64,000 nt of DNA from Lunularia cruciata (taxonomy: Eukaryota > Streptophyta > Marchantiopsida > Lunulariales > Lunulariaceae), in the NCBI GenBank assembly GCA_948567375.1, contig OX419756.1, forward strand, positions 51,598,333 to 51,662,332. Reading direction: 5' to 3'. The position numbers were made by a program, and so were the translations under genes. Positions 31,484 through 45,454 of this stretch are shown piece after piece; position 1 is the stretch's first letter, and every line of letters starts with the position of its first letter. The notes beneath the pieces are model-generated. The model ran no database searches. It was given only the letters and a program-made list of their open reading frames with translations, and was not told where the DNA came from.

Positions 31484-34400
31484 CATTGCTTTGATTGTGC
31501 TTCACTCAGGATCAAACACAGAGAACAAAGATCAAGGCTGTGGAATCCAACATCCAACAATCACTTTGACTTGCACTTCAAATTTCTCCAAACACTCACA
31601 AACACAAGTACAACGTTGATACTCGGAATCAAGCTCAAGCAACGAGCACTGCTTCACAGCACTTTGTTTTATCTATTCTCAGAAGTTATGAGCACTGAAC
31701 AACATGTGACTGCAAATGCCACTCTTAAGTAGCAAAGCAATTGACAGTTCTAACAACTATACCGTTCTACAACAACTTTTCTAACCTGCAGATCCGAAAT
31801 GACAATGCACCTCTTCATATCTACCTCTTCATATCTCAAAACTATTACTAATCCAATCCGATGTCTACTTTGTCATCGGCTTTCAAACTCGAACCCGAAG
31901 TAATTTTACTTCCTACTACTCTTTCCTCGGGTTTTGTATCTTCTTCTCCTTCTACCAGATCCAGTAATTCTCTTTCCTGATCTGAAATTCCACAAGTGGG
32001 TAATCTATCTAACTCCTTATCTCCCGACCCACTCTTCTCTAATGTCTCCAATGGTAACTCCAAAGACATTTGTACTCCTATGTTATCTACTTCGGGTTTT
32101 GCTCTAACATCTTTCCAAAGCTTTTCTATCCCTATTTTCATCAAGTCTAATCTAATCGCAATATTATCTTCTACCTCTAAGATCTTCCTGTCTACACGAG
32201 TTTTGAGACTAATCAACAAGGCATTCATATCTGTATCCTTTGCTTGTCTTTGCCTTGTCTCCTGCACCAACAACTTCAACTTGTGCAGCCTCGTCTCTTC
32301 AATTCAAATGTCGGCTACTGTACTTAACATTGCATTCATTTGGAGGACTATCTCCTTCAATGGCTCCAATCTTGTCTTTCTCTCACATTCACAATCTGCG
32401 AGCCAATCCTCTTGGTACATTGCCAACTCCGCCTCGAACTCGGCTTTCACCAACTCCTTCTCCTTCTTCTTCTGGACAACCTTCTCCTCTTGATTACAAA
32501 GTAAATCTCGTAATCGGTCTTCTTCTCTATATCGTGCCGCCAACTCTTGTTGCCAAAGTTGCTTCTTCTCCTTGACACTCTCCATCACCCTATCGAGCTC
32601 CTCATCTTTTGCAGCTACTCTCGCCATAGCATGGATTACTTCTACTCTTGAATCAGCAAACTGCTGCTTCAAGATCTCATACTCCGCTACTTGTCTCTCC
32701 CTTGCTATGTCACTCTTCTTCACAAGATCCTCTCGATAACTTACTTCTCTCTTCAGGTCTTCAATTACCTGACTTCTCACCACTACCTCTGCTTGCAGCA
32801 CTTCCCTTTCCTCCTCACCTCGGGTTATACTCTTCTTCAACTCCGAGTTTTCTTCTTCTAATCTGGTCAATACCTGCAATACAGTCTTTACCTCCGGACA
32901 TGTTGACTGCATCTCCTTCTTCTTGTACTGAAGCTTTACTAGTAGAGGACATAGCACATCCCGCAGGTACTCCACTAAATCACTCAGGGTTACTTCTTCT
33001 TGCATGGCCACTTCTCTTTGGACTTTGTGTTCATCCAATACTCGCCTCTTCTCTGCAGTCTTCGTATCGGAATCGACGCCTCACTTCCCAAGCTTTCACT
33101 TACCTCTTCTTTTGCCTTACTCGGCCTCGCTTCACTTTGCCTTATGTGTTGAATGAACTCCTTGCTGCATTGCAATCTTCTTCTCTTCGGGCATAGTTAC
33201 TTTGTCTTCCAGCTGTGTATTATCTTCGGCTTCAATTTTTGCTTGCACTTCTTCTTCTTTGTATTCTTCAGCCACTGGCGCCAATATCATTTCTCCCCCT
33301 TCATTGCTATCGCTACTTGTATCTCCACTCTGTAGCGTTAGCTCAGGCTCCTCCTCATGTTCAGTCTTGAGCTCGGCATCTCCCTTTGAGTCTTTGTCCT
33401 CCGACTCGATTACCAACATACCTCGCCTCGGGTTGCCTCTCCGTGTCTTCTAAGGTTTCTTCATGTCTTCAGTGTCACCTTGCCGACTCCTCTTCTTTGT
33501 AGTCGGGGTACTCATTGCGACCTCCACGTTCTTCCCTGTCTTTGTGTAGTAGTCGTCGGTGCTCCTGATCAACAAGATGTATTGTTGCTCCTCGACGTCA
33601 ACTTCCTTTCGCAAATCAGGATGGAAGTGCAACACTATCCAAGTCCGATCTGCCGAGTTCAGCAAATTGAGCCCGAGGTAGAAATGTGCTGCAAACGGCA
33701 CAATGTAGTGCGGAGGCGACTTATCCCGCAAAGTCCACACTATTTGCCTTGTTCTCTCGTGGAAACACCTCGCCCAATTGATCGATTCTCCTGCAAATAG
33801 CGTGTGAAAGAACACCGCTTGGTGTTTCATTACATAAGTGGTTCTCTCCGGCTTCAGGATGGCCATCAATGCACTGACGATTCCTCTCTTCACAGGGTCT
33901 TTGTAGCTCTCAACCTTGTAACCATTCTTTGTCCGCTTTGACAAGAAAGCATCTCTCACCTCCTGGGTCTCTTGAGCTATCTCTCCCTTTCCCAAGAACA
34001 TGGCTCCTTGCTCCGAGCGTGCTTCCTTCCCGAGTACGAGTCTCCAATCCAACTCAGTCCAGTGAGCCGGATTTCCTCTCTTTCCTTCTTCCTCAGGTCC
34101 ATCAAGACACTTGCTCTTGATGATTTCTGTCATGAAACCTAGAAAGCTCACATTCCAGTTCCATGCCAGAAACATGATCCAAAGTTGGCTCAAGACTTCG
34201 ATCCTAGCTATTACATCTAACCTCCGAATCGCATGATTTCTCACTGCAAATTCAGAGTTCTTCTTTCCTCCTCCCATCTCTTCTACCTTCTCACTATCTC
34301 TTGATTTCACTCTTGCAACTTCTCCCTTACGCACTAATGCGATTCCAACTCTATTTCCCTTCCCACGATCACCTGCAAGACGACTTCTCAATGGCAAAGG

Positions 34401-34828
34401 AAAATTACTCGACATTTTGTCATTGCAAGTTTGATTTTTATAAAGTTGTGCTTCTTTGTCTTTCTTCACTTCGAGTTTCTACCGAGAAATCACACCTCCT
34501 ACATGCACCTGTCACTGTCAATCAACCTTCGTGCGTATGGGCCGCCGGTTTTTGAACGGTCCATTCTTGAATTTCTCGCCCCAACAAAAGGTTGTTAGAC
34601 TGTCTTCACATCGGGTTGAGCTCCCCCCTATACAAAGACAATTTACTTCGGGTTGTATGCTGACAGGGCATTTTCAAGTACTTTGCCTTATGACCTGAAG
34701 TCACTTTACTTTGGGTTTCATCCCAAAGACTCTTTTCTTTGCCTTCTTTGGCCATACAGGTGCAATCCGACTTCTCTATACACTTCTTCTTCTTTATTTT
34801 GAAAAAAAGTAAAAATGTGGGCCCCACA
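31484..34828 (-). mobile_element. B4: family-B unit, reverse, in A4
   Basis: Reverse B sequence with its start (inverted, GTGGGCCCCACA) at 34828 and its protein region on the minus strand at about 31850-34405. The N-terminal domain, charged linker and coiled coil are all recognisable. The left border lies at about 31484 within pol of A4, and the B right terminus is not seen there. A fossil. It is about 88-90% similar by eye to B2 in the N-terminal domain. Confidence 0.8.
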
Positions 34829-36617
34829 CTAAACCTGATTGGAGTAAGCCTTTCATCCTCTACACTGATGCTTCTTATGTAGCTATAGGATGCACTCTTA
34901 GTCAATTAGACCAAGATGGGCATGATCATCCAATAGCTTATGCTAGTAGGCAGATGGTTTCAGCCAAGAAGAACTACTCTGTCACGGAGAGAGAAGGGTT
35001 GGCAGTGATCTTTGGTCTCAAGAAGTTTAGACACTACTTGATTGGAGAGAAAGCCACCATTGTCACGGATCACAAGGCTTTGAAGTACATCTTCAACAAG
35101 CCTCATTGAAGGGAGACTAGCAAGGTGGATGATACTCTTGTCTGAGTATGACTACACCATTGAGGATAAGCCAGGAAAGAAACATGCAAATGCTGATTTG
35201 TTATCTAGCGCCTATGATCATGATGGAGATAAGCCAGTGGATGATTCCTTCCCGGATGAGGAGCTCATGAAAATCTCAGTCACTCAAGAGGTTCCAATGG
35301 AGTACAAGGAGATTGTGGATTTTGTGACAAGAGGTAACTATCCAGAAGGGATGCATGCTAGGGAGAGGAAGGCCCTTGTAGCAAGATCTAGACCTTACAC
35401 AATGATGGAGGATATTCTTTTTCACCAAGGAGTAGATGGTCTAATTTGAAGAGCAGTGGGTAAGGAAGAGTCTATCCTACTCATAAAGGAGTTTCATGAA
35501 GGTTTAGTATGTGGAGGACACTTTGCAGGAAAGGTGAATGCTTTCAAGATTCTAGATGCACGTTACCATTGGAGAGTGATTTTCAAGGATTGTCTTGATT
35601 ATTGCAAAACTTGTCATGTTTGTCAAGCTTTTGCTAGAAAGTCTACATCCACTCCACCACTTAGATCAATTCCATTGCTAGGACCTTTTGAGAAGTGGGG
35701 AATTGATTTTGTAGGTCCTCTCAATAGAACCCCAAGGAACAATTGGTACATTGTGGTAGTTACGGATTACCTTACCAAGTGGGTTGAGGCTAGACCATTG
35801 AGGGACAAGAATGAAGATGAAGTGGGTAGATTTCTTTATGAACACATTATCACTTGGTTTGGATGCCCTTTGGAGTTGGTTTTTGACAGAGGAGGAGAGT
35901 TTACAAGAAGCATTACTACAGCCATGCTACGATATTTCTCTATCACATGTAGAGTAACTACATCCTATAAGCCAAATTCCAATGGCTTGGCAGAGAGAAC
36001 CAATCAGACCTTGTGCATGATGTTGGCCAAAGATGCAGAAATGGAGGGGGCTAAACATCATTGGGACAAGAGGATTCATGCAGTTTTGTGGGAGTATAGG
36101 ACAACCATGAAGACTTCCACTGGATATTCTCCATTTCAATTGGTGTATGGTATTGAGTCTACCTTACCTATTCACTTTGTTTGTTCTATCTTCCAAAGCA
36201 TTCATAGGAGATTGAAGAAAGCACAAGGAGGTGATGCAGAGAAGTCAAGGAAGGATCAACTCATGGAGTTGGAAGAGGCAAGAGCAGTTGCTATGGTTTG
36301 AGTTGGAGCAAGCCCAAAGGAAACAAAAGGAGAGCTATGACAAGAGGCAAGGCAAGAAGAAGGTGGAGACTTTCAAAGAAGGTGATTGGGTAATGTTGTT
36401 TGATTCCATTCGATTCAAGAGAGTGCAAAAGAAGTTTTTGCCTAAGTACTTTGGACCTTTCATAGTGGAGAAGGTGTGGGGCAATTATACTTATGATCTC
36501 AAGGAGTTGGGAGGAAGACACTTTGATAGGATTGACCATGATAAGTTGAAGATGTACCATAGAAGGTAGAGAGACCTTCACTTTGAGGACAAAGTGAAAA
36601 CTTAGTCCGGGGGTAAA

Positions 36618-37307
36618 TGTAACACCCATTTTTGCATGTGTGAGGTATTGTGATATTTAGCTTGGTATTACAAGTACTTAAGAGATATTATTTATATAGA
36701 GATAAAGGATGGTTCTATATTAGTCATGGTTAGCTAAATTTAGTCATAGCTAAGATAGAAGGAACCTTACTTTAGAGGAAGTAGAAAAGATGAGCACCAC
36801 TATTTTGGATTTTAGTGTGTTGACTTGGTATTATTCCTAGGTGTTTGGCTTTGAGGAAAGAGTTGAGAACTCTTGGGCCCAAAAGCCTTTTTGTTTTGGA
36901 TTCTTCTTTAGTCCAAGGATAGTCCATGTGAAGGAATCCTTGACTTAGTGGTTGGATCAAGATAAGACCACATGCTTAGGAGAATATGCCCATGTAAATG
37001 GATATTCCTTCCTACTTTTTGACTTTACTTGACTTTTAGTCTAGTAACTTGAGTTACAACGGTAATTAGTAACTTTGGTACGTAACTATTTCACAAGTAT
37101 ATAAACAACGGGTGAGGAGGTACTCATCATCCTTTCATTTGCAACTATCTCTCTCATTGAGTTCTCTAGTGAGCAATGTCTTGAGTCTTGGAGTGTTAGC
37201 CTTGGAGGAGTATGATGGAGTTTGGGTTCCTTGGCTTCTTAGTCCATGGTGTGCTACCATAATAGCCATCAGAGGTTCATCTTGAGTGAGAGACAGGCCG
37301 GCTCACG
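36618..37307 (+). repeat. 3' LTR of A4
   Basis: 690 bp following the polypurine-like GTCCGGGGGTAAA. It ends CTCACG and is followed by B3 sequence. Confidence 0.88.
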
Positions 37308-38336
37308 GATCCCTCTCTTCATTGGATCCTTGTAACTCTTGACCTTGTATCCGTTCTTCCTTCTCTTTGAAGAAAAAGCGTCCCTCACTTCTTGAGTTTC
37401 TTCTGCTACTTCTCCCTTACCCAAGAAGGTGGCACCCTGCTCCATGCTTGCTTCTCTCATGAGCACTAATCTCCAATATGACTTTGTCCAGCGAGCCGGA
37501 TTTCCTCTCTTCTCCTCTTCCTTGGGGCCATCGAGACACTTGCTCTCGATAATCTCAATCATGAAACCTGGAAAACTAACATTCCAATTCCATGCCAAGA
37601 ACGTAATCCAAAGTCGGCTCAAGACTTCAATTCTTGCAATTACATCTAGCCTCTGAATCGCATGATTCCTCACTGCGAATTTGGAGTTCTTCTTTCCTCC
37701 TCCCATCTCTCCTGCTTTCTCACTATCTCTCGGTTTCACTCTCTCAACTTCTCCCTTACACACTAGCACGTCTTCAACTCTATTTCCCTTCCTACGTTCA
37801 CTTACAAGACGACTTCTCAACAGCGAAGGAAAATTGCTTGACATTGCTTCGTCATGAGCCCAATTTTTATAGAGTCGCGCTTTCTTTGTCTCTCTTCAAT
37901 TCTAGTTTCTACCAAGAAATCACACCTCTTGCATGCGCCTGTCACTGTCAATCGTACTTCATGCGTATGGGCCGCCGGTTTTGAACAGTCCCTTCTTGAA
38001 TTTCTCCCCCCAACAAAAGGTTGTTAGACTGTCTTGGCCTCGGGTTGAGCTTCCCCCAATACAAAGACTCCTTACTTTGGGTTGTATGCTGACAGGGCAT
38101 TTTTTAGTACTTCGCCTTATGACCCGAAGTCAGTTTACTTTGGGTTTCATCCCGAAGACTCTTTTCTTTGCCTTCTTTGGCCATACAAGTACAATTTGAC
38201 TTCTCTATACACTTCTTCTCCTTTATTTTGAACAAAAAACAAAAAATGTGGGCACCACAATGAACATCCTCTGCAAAACAAGCACTCTTCTTCTCTTGTG
38301 CCAAAAGCTCCAAATTAAGACTCTTGGAGTTTGAGC

Positions 38337-39013
38337 TGTAACACCCATTTGTCCATGTGTGTGGTATTGTGATATTTAGCTTGGTATTACAAGTACTTAA
38401 GAGATATTATTTATATAGAGATAAAGGATGGTTCTATATTAGTCATGGTTAGCTAAAGTTAGTCATAGCTAAGATAGATGGGACCTTACTTTAGAGGAAG
38501 TAGAAAAGATGAGCACCACTATTTTGGATTTTAGTGTGTTGACTTGGTATTATTCCTAGGTGTTTGGCTTTGGGGAAAGAGTTGAGAACTCTTGGGCCCG
38601 CAAGCCTTTTTGTTTTGGATTCTTCTTTAGTCCAAGGATAGCCCATGTGAAGGAATCCTTGCTTTAGTGGTTGGGTCAAGATAAGGGGAATATGCCCATG
38701 TGAATGGATATTCCTTTCTACTTTTTGACTTTACTTGACTTTTAGTCTAGTAACTTGAGTTACTACGGTAATTAGTAACTTTGGTACGTAACTATTTCAC
38801 AAATATATAAACAAGGGATGAGGAGGTACTCACCATCCTTTCATTTGCAACTATATCTCTCATTGAGTCCTCTAGTGAGCAATGTCTTGAGTCTTGGAGT
38901 GTTAGCCTTGGAAGAGTATGATGGAGTTCGGGTTCCTTGCCTTCTTAGTCCATGGTGCGCTACCATAATAGCCATCAAAGGTTCATCCTGAGTGAGAGAC
39001 AGGCCGGCTCACA
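38337..39013 (+). repeat. 5' LTR of A5
   Basis: 677 bp, TGTAACACC to GGCTCACA, followed by TTTTTGGTTCCGTTGCCGGG. Confidence 0.93.
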
Positions 39014-39873
39014 TTTTTGGTTCCGTTGCCGGGACCTCTCTAGAAGGCAAGATAATGTTCCGCGTCGAATTCTACATTAGGCAGAAGGAGGCTATGAGAG
39101 CTCACTTGGAGAGAACATTAGGAGAGGAGAGGGCAGAACTTATGTTAGAGAACCAAGATCCATTTGTATACCTTGTAGTTCATTATGATGTCTTTGAGGT
39201 GATTTTGTACATCTTGTACACATGAGAGGAATTGGAGAGATTGTGTGAGGTGGATTGCAGATTTTGGGGATAAAGGTGATTTTGGGCAAAATCTCAAGTG
39301 TGAGATCTGGACTTGAGATTTCTACACATGATAGCTTGGGTTATCTTCCAGTTAGCACACTTGAAATTATTGAGAGAGCTTCTATGCGCAATGGGCTAGA
39401 ATTTTTGAAAGTTGATAGGGTAAAGTGCTCCGCAACTGCATGCTCTCTGGAAAATTGTACAGAGTATGCCATTTCTTCAATTTTCAGTGAATTGTCCTGA
39501 AAATTTCCAAGACAATTAAGTACATTCTATCCTACCTGCTGCCACAAAAATTAGAGAGAGATCGTTTTTGCGCTGGGCGTTATGAGTTTTTGAAGTGAGG
39601 GGGGTGGTTTTCAGACCAAATCTGAAATATGGGTGCTGAATAGAAAGGTGTCTAGTCCAAATGGCTCGATGAAAAGATCTGAAATTTTGCAGGGAGGGAC
39701 GCCTTGGAGTTGTGATCAAGTGTAAAAGAATTTCAGAGGACTGTGACATATTGGTTGGAAGATTTGAGTGACATTGTGAGGAAGGGTCAATTTTGCAGAG
39801 TGGAGATCTCATGCATGAGAAGTTTGAGATCAACAAAAAGCATGTTTGAGTGTTTAGATTCATCATGGGGAAC

Positions 39874-40347
39874 ATGGAGTGTCATCAAGAGTGGAAATTG
39901 AGATTATGCAAGGTTCCCCAAGGGTTTGAGGTGATTGTAGGGGTGGATTTGAGGAAAAGAGAGTTTACAATAGAATTTGAAGAGAGTGTTGAGAGGATCC
40001 AGAAACCTACACCACTTGGAGGAAAGAGTGAGTCTAAGTGCTTTCTATGTGGAGAGAAGGGACATAAGGCAAGTTCATGTCCATTGACCTTTGAGAGCAA
40101 GAGATTGAGGGAAAGGAGAGGCTTACTTGACTTGGGTTTGCATGTTGGACCTTCTTCACCAAGATTGGGAGGGAGAAGATCTAAGACCAAGGAGTTGTGT
40201 GAGGTTTGTGGAGTTGAAGGACTTCCAAAAGGACATGAGTGTAGTGGAGTAAAAGCACTTTTGGAAACTTTGGTGAAGGATCTTGGAGAGAGTCTTAGTA
40301 CAACTACAGAAATACTACCACCTTCATCAGCTAGTTCTCAAGATTAG
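39874..40347 (+). CDS. A5 ORF1: zinc-knuckle protein upstream of gag
   Basis: 157 residues, very close to the A2 ORF1, with the same CCHC knuckle (CFLCGEKGHKASSC) and the second Cys/His group (CEVCGVEGLPKGHEC). It starts MECHQEW. The frame remains open here, as it largely does in the older A1, A4, A6 and A9 copies. Confidence 0.65.
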   Translation: MECHQEWKLRLCKVPQGFEVIVGVDLRKREFTIEFEESVERIQKPTPLGGKSESKCFLCGEKGHKASSCPLTFESKRLRERRGLLDLGLHVGPSSPRLGGRRSKTKELCEVCGVEGLPKGHECSGVKALLETLVKDLGESLSTTTEILPPSSASSQD

Positions 40348-40579
40348 TGATGGAGATAATCTTTCAACTTATGGATAAACTATCCATGAGAGTTAGATTA
40401 ATTTGCACTCTAGGATTTGATGTTGCTATAGAAATCTTGGAGCAACCTGAACCTTTTGTGTTCCCTAGAGTGGATTATTCTCAGATGGTGTTAGTCATGT
40501 ATATACTCTATTAGTAATAGAGTGAGAGAAAAAAAAAAGAAAAAAAATTGAGAGAAAAGAAAGATAGTGAGGGGTTAAG

Positions 40580-43500
40580 ATGGGGAAACTTCCGGTTTTC
40601 TTTGGCAAGGATGGAGAAGATGTGGAGGCCTTTGTGAGAGACTTCAAGAGAGCTTGCATAGGAAACAATGAGAGGAGGAAGAATGAGTGGGCCTCATTAT
40701 TACCAGATTTCTTTGAGGATGCAGCACTTACATGGTATGAGTCTGAATACCAAAAGAGAGAGAGGAGAGAGAGGGAAGAGGAGTCTTGGGAGACTTTGAC
40801 TTTAGCACTCATTGAGAACTTTCTTCCTGATGAGAGTTATGAGAGATTGATGAGTGAGGTTACATTTCTCAAGCAAGGAGATGGAGAGAAAGTGAGGGTC
40901 TATGTGGAAAGAGTGGAAAAGTTGGAGTCCAGATTTCGCATAGTGTTGAGGAAGGGTGGGGATGATGCGGAGACTACAATGATTGGCATAGGGGCCATGC
41001 TCACCAAGAATTTTGTGGGAGGATTGAGACCACAAATTAGAAGCAAGGTGAGATATGAGAAACCTTCTTCCAAGGTTGAAGCTATCAAGATTGCAATTCG
41101 TATGGAGGAGAGTTTGGAAGGGGATGAGAGTGATTTGGTGGTGAAGGAGGTTGTGCATCCTCCTCAAGGCTACAAGTATGGTGGAACTTCTGATACTTTG
41201 GTGACAAGGGTTGCACCACAAGTAGTAGTTGCTCCAGTTCTTGCACCTCCACCAAAAGATCCACTCCAAACCATCACAGAACAACTTGCGGATCTCAAGA
41301 TCAATGTGGTGCAACTATGGGAGAAGAGAGAGGTGGATCAGAATGTAGGGAGAGGGCCTAGGAGTTATGGAAACTATCCATATAGAGGAGGCCAACCAGC
41401 CAACAATTTCAATGATAGAAATTGTTTTGGTTGTGGAGGAAGAGGCCATATCCAAAGGAATTGCCCAAATTCCACTTACCATGGAGGAAGGGGTTATGAG
41501 GGAGCCAATAGAGGGAAAGAGGGAGGTAGTGAAACCCAAGTGGCTCCTAATCCCAACAAAGGTAAGGGGATAGCATCCATAGATGTGGTTGAGAGCAAGT
41601 ATGAGAAGGGAGAGTGCTCAAACTCCAAGGGTCTTAATTTGGAGCTTTTGGCACAAGAGAAGAAGAGAGCTCGTTTTGCAGAGGATGTTCACTCTTCTCA
41701 AGGATTTACTTCAAGCAAGGATACTCCTATGTCTACTAGGAGCACTCGCACCTCAACACCATCAACAACAAAGACTCCAAGGAAGAAGTTGGGGATGGAG
41801 GACTTCTTGATCTCAAAGCAACAATAGAACTACAATGTGTTGGAGGATGTTGGTAGTCACAAGGCTAACATCACAGTGGGCCAATTAATTGCTTTGAACC
41901 CTACCTTGAGAAAGGAGCTTAGAGGTGGTTTGAGTTCTACAAGGAGCAAGAAGAAGAAGAAGGCAAAAGTTCCAGTATCAATGGGGGTGGTGGATGCCAA
42001 GCCAGCACCATGGGAAGCTTGTGAATATGCCTCCAAGATTGATGTGAGAGTGAATGGTCACAACATCAAGGATGCATTGGTTGATGGAGGATCAGCAGTG
42101 AATGCCATGTCAGAAAGGTTGATGAAGAAGTTGGGTATGATACCCTCAAGACCTTCAACATTTGTGGTGAGCATGGCAAACAAGCAACAAGTTCGACCAG
42201 TAGGGGTGATGGACAAGGTGGTAGTTTCAGTTATGGGAGTTCAAAATCTCATGACTTTCCAAGTCTTGAAGGATTCAAGCTATGACTTACTTCTTGGGAG
42301 GCCATGGTTGAGAGCAGCACGCACAACTGATCGATGGCACAAAGGTTACTTGAGGATTGGGCCATCAAACCATAAAGGCACTGTTCCTGTGACTAACACC
42401 ACCAACACTTCACATTCAAATACACCATCTTCTGATTATAAGGAATCAGATTCTGAAGAAGGAGCTTCAGGTGTGGACACAAGCATGGAAGAGGAGACTT
42501 CCACGGAGGAGGATGAATCTGAATTTGATTCAGATGTGTATCCTTTGTGTGCTATGGATTTTGCACCTAAGCCAGAGGTTTTGAAGGACCCAGATAAATC
42601 ACCATTGACACTTGAGGAGGTAGAGAGAAGGTTATCTACCCTCAAGTATGGCCCAAATGTTACCAAGGAGGAGAAGGTGAGATTTGAGGAGATTTTCCGC
42701 AAGTTCATCCATGTGTTTGCTTTTAGTTACAAGGATTTGAAGGAAGTCACCTTGGAGGAGCACAAGATAGAGGTGGAGTCACATGCAAGACCAATCCGCC
42801 AAAAGCAACGTCGCATTAGCCCACCAATATCTTTGGTTGTGAAGGAGGAGATTGATAAGCTCAAGGAGGCTGGATTTATCTTTGAGGTGGAGAATTCAGA
42901 ATGGGTGTCTCCAATTGTCATTGTGAAGAAAAAGAATGGCAAGCTTCGGGTATGTGTGGATTACAAGAAGCTCAATGCTGTTACCGAGAAGGACTACTAC
43001 CCATTGCCATTCATTGATGAGATCTTGGAGGAGGTTGCAGGTCATGAGAGGTACAGTTTTGGAGATGGTTATAGTGGATATAACCAAATCAAGATTGCAC
43101 CAGAGCATCAACAACTCACCACATTCACCACACCTTGGGGAACTTACGCTTTCAAGGTCATGCCTTTTGGGCTTTGCAATGCTCCAGCCACATTCCAACG
43201 GTTCATGAACAAGGTATTTGAACCTTTCATTGGGAAATTTGTGAGAGATTTCATTGATGACTTTTGTGTCTATGGGAGCAAGGAGGAGCACTTTGAGCAC
43301 CTAATCAAAGTCTTGCAATGCTTGGATGAGGAAAATGCATCACTCAACCCAGAGAAGTGCATTTTTGGATGTGAAGAAGGTCTACTTTTGGGGCACATCA
43401 TCTCCAAGGATGGAATAGCAGTTGATCCTGAGAAGGTGAGGAAAATCTCAGACCTTCCATTCCCTTCAAGCTTGACAAAGTTATGCCAATTCTTGGGGAT

Positions 43501-45406
43501 GGTTGGGTACTATAGGAGGTTCATCTTCTCATTTTCCAACAAGGCTTATGCATTGACCATCTACATGAAGAAGGGTGTAGATTACATGGTGATTTTGGAA
43601 GACAAGGAGGCTCTCAAAGCTTTTGAGGAGCTCAAGCAATCCCTTGTTGTAGCTCCAATTCTTGCTAAACCTGATTGGAGTAAACCTTTCATCCTCTACA
43701 CTGATGCTTCTAATGTAGCTATAGGATGCACTCTTAGTCAATTAGACCAAGATGGGCATGATCATCCAATAGCTTATGCTAGTAGGCAGATGGTTTCAGC
43801 AGAGAAGAACTACTCTGTCACGGAGAGAGAAGGGTTGGCAGTGATCTTTGGTCTCAAGAAGTTTAGACACTACTTGATTGGAGGGAAAGCCACCATTGTC
43901 ACGGATCACAAGGCTTTGAAGTATATCTTCAACAAGCCTAATGTTGAAGGGAGACTAGCAAGGTGGATGATACTCTTGTCTGAGTATGACTACACCATTG
44001 AAGATAGGCCAGGAAAGAAACATGCAAATGCTGATTTATTATCTAGAGCCTATGATCATGATGGAGATGAGCCAGTGGATGATTCCTTCCCGGATGAGGA
44101 GCTCATGACAATCTCAGTCACTCAAGAGGTTCCAATGGAGTACAAGGAGATTGTGGATTTTGTGACAAAAGGTAACTATCCAGAAGGGATGCATGCTAGG
44201 GAGAGGAAGGCCCTTGCAGCAAGATCTAGACCTTACACAATGGTGGAGGATATTCTTTTTCACCAAGGAGCAGATGGTCTACTTCGAAGAGCAGTGGGTA
44301 AGGAAGAGTCTATCCTACTCATAAAGGAGTTTCATGAAGGTTTAGTATGTGGAGGACACTTTGCAGGAAAGGTGACTGCTTTCAAGATTCTAGATGCAAG
44401 TTACCATTGGAGAGGGATTTTCAAGGATTGTCTGGATTATTGCAAAACTTGTCATGTTTGTCAAGCTTTTGCTAGAAAGTCTACATCCACTCCACCACTT
44501 AGATCAATTCCATTGCTAGGACCTTTTGAGAAGTGGGGAATTGATTTTGTAGGTCCTCTCAATAGAAGCCCAAGGAACAATCGGTACATTGTGGTAGTTA
44601 CTGATTACCTTACCAAGTAGGTTGAGGCTAGACCATTGAGGGACAAGAATGAAGATGCAGTGGGTAGATTTCTTTATGAACGCATTATCACTAGGTTTGG
44701 ATGCCCTTTGGAGTTGGTTTCTGATAGAGGAGGAGACTTTACAAGAAGCATTACTACAGCCATGCTACGACATTTCTCTATCACACATAGAGTAACTACA
44801 TCCTATAAGCCAAATTCCAATGGCTTGGCAGAGAGAACCAATCAGACCTTGTGCATGATGTTGGCCAAAGATGCAAAAATGGAGGGGGCTAAACATCATT
44901 GGGACAAGAGGATTCATGCAGTTTTGTGGGAGTATAGGACAACCATGAAAACTTCCACTGGATATTCTCCATTTCAATTGGTGTATGGTATTGAGTCTAC
45001 CTTACCTATTCACTTTGATCTTCCTACCTTCCAAAGCATTCATAGGAGATTGAAAAAAGCACAAGGAGGTGATGCAGAGAAGTCAAGGAAGGATCAACTC
45101 ATGAAGTTGGAAGAGGCAAGAGCAGTTGCTATGGTTCGAGTGGAGCAAGCCCAAAGGAAACAAAAGGAGAGCTATGATAAGAGGCAAGACAAGAAGAAGG
45201 TGGAGCCTTTCAAAGAAGGTGTATGGGTAATGTTGTTTGATTCCATTCGATTCAAGAGAGTCCAAAAGAAGTTTTTGCCTAAGTACTTTGGACCTTTCAT
45301 AGTGGAGAAGGTGTGGGGCAATTACACCTATGATCTCAAGGAGTTGGGAGGAAGATTCTTTGATAGGATTAACCATGATAAGTTGACGATGTACCATAGA
45401 AGGTAG
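40580..45406 (+). pseudogene. gag-pol: A5 gag-pol region
   Basis: Same length and domain order as the A2 polyprotein: gag, CCHC knuckle, DGGS protease, RT with DGYSGYNQI and FIDDF, RNase H, HHCC and DDE integrase, GPY/F end. The region is broken in about two places. Sequence is otherwise very close to A2, in line with the small LTR divergence. Confidence 0.9.
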
Positions 45407-45454
45407 AGAGACCTTCACTTTGAGGACAAAGTGAAAACTTAGTCCGGGGGTAAA

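Larger units (their letters stand above)
23625..37307 (+). mobile_element. A4: old forward family-A element holding B2 and B4
   Basis: 5' LTR 23625-24317 and 3' LTR 36618-37307 differ at about 30 of 690 positions by eye (about 4%), so A4 is much older than A2. It is flanked by AATC (23621-23624) and GATC (37308-37311), a 4-bp duplication with one change. Inside are a tRNA-Asp-like primer site after 24317, the leader frame 24296-24529, the zinc-knuckle ORF (about 25230-25652), gag and pol sequence to 27687, B2, a short pol piece (31296-31483), B4, then RNase H, integrase and the GPY/F end (34829-36569). It is broken at many places. It is inserted in reverse B3. Confidence 0.9.
21261..38259 (-). 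mobile_element. B3: long family-B unit, reverse, split by A4
   Basis: Reverse family-B sequence in two pieces, 21261-23624 and 37308-38259, separated by A4. The right end reads ATGTGGGCACCACA, the inverted B start. The left end stops against C, so the B right terminus is not seen. Pieces of the B protein region lie on the minus strand: the coiled-coil part at about 21600-22800, a charged linker at about 22800-23200, and the N-terminal domain at about 23200-23624 and 37308-37845. It is a fossil with several breaks. It is inserted in the gag of A6, which resumes at 38260. Confidence 0.8.
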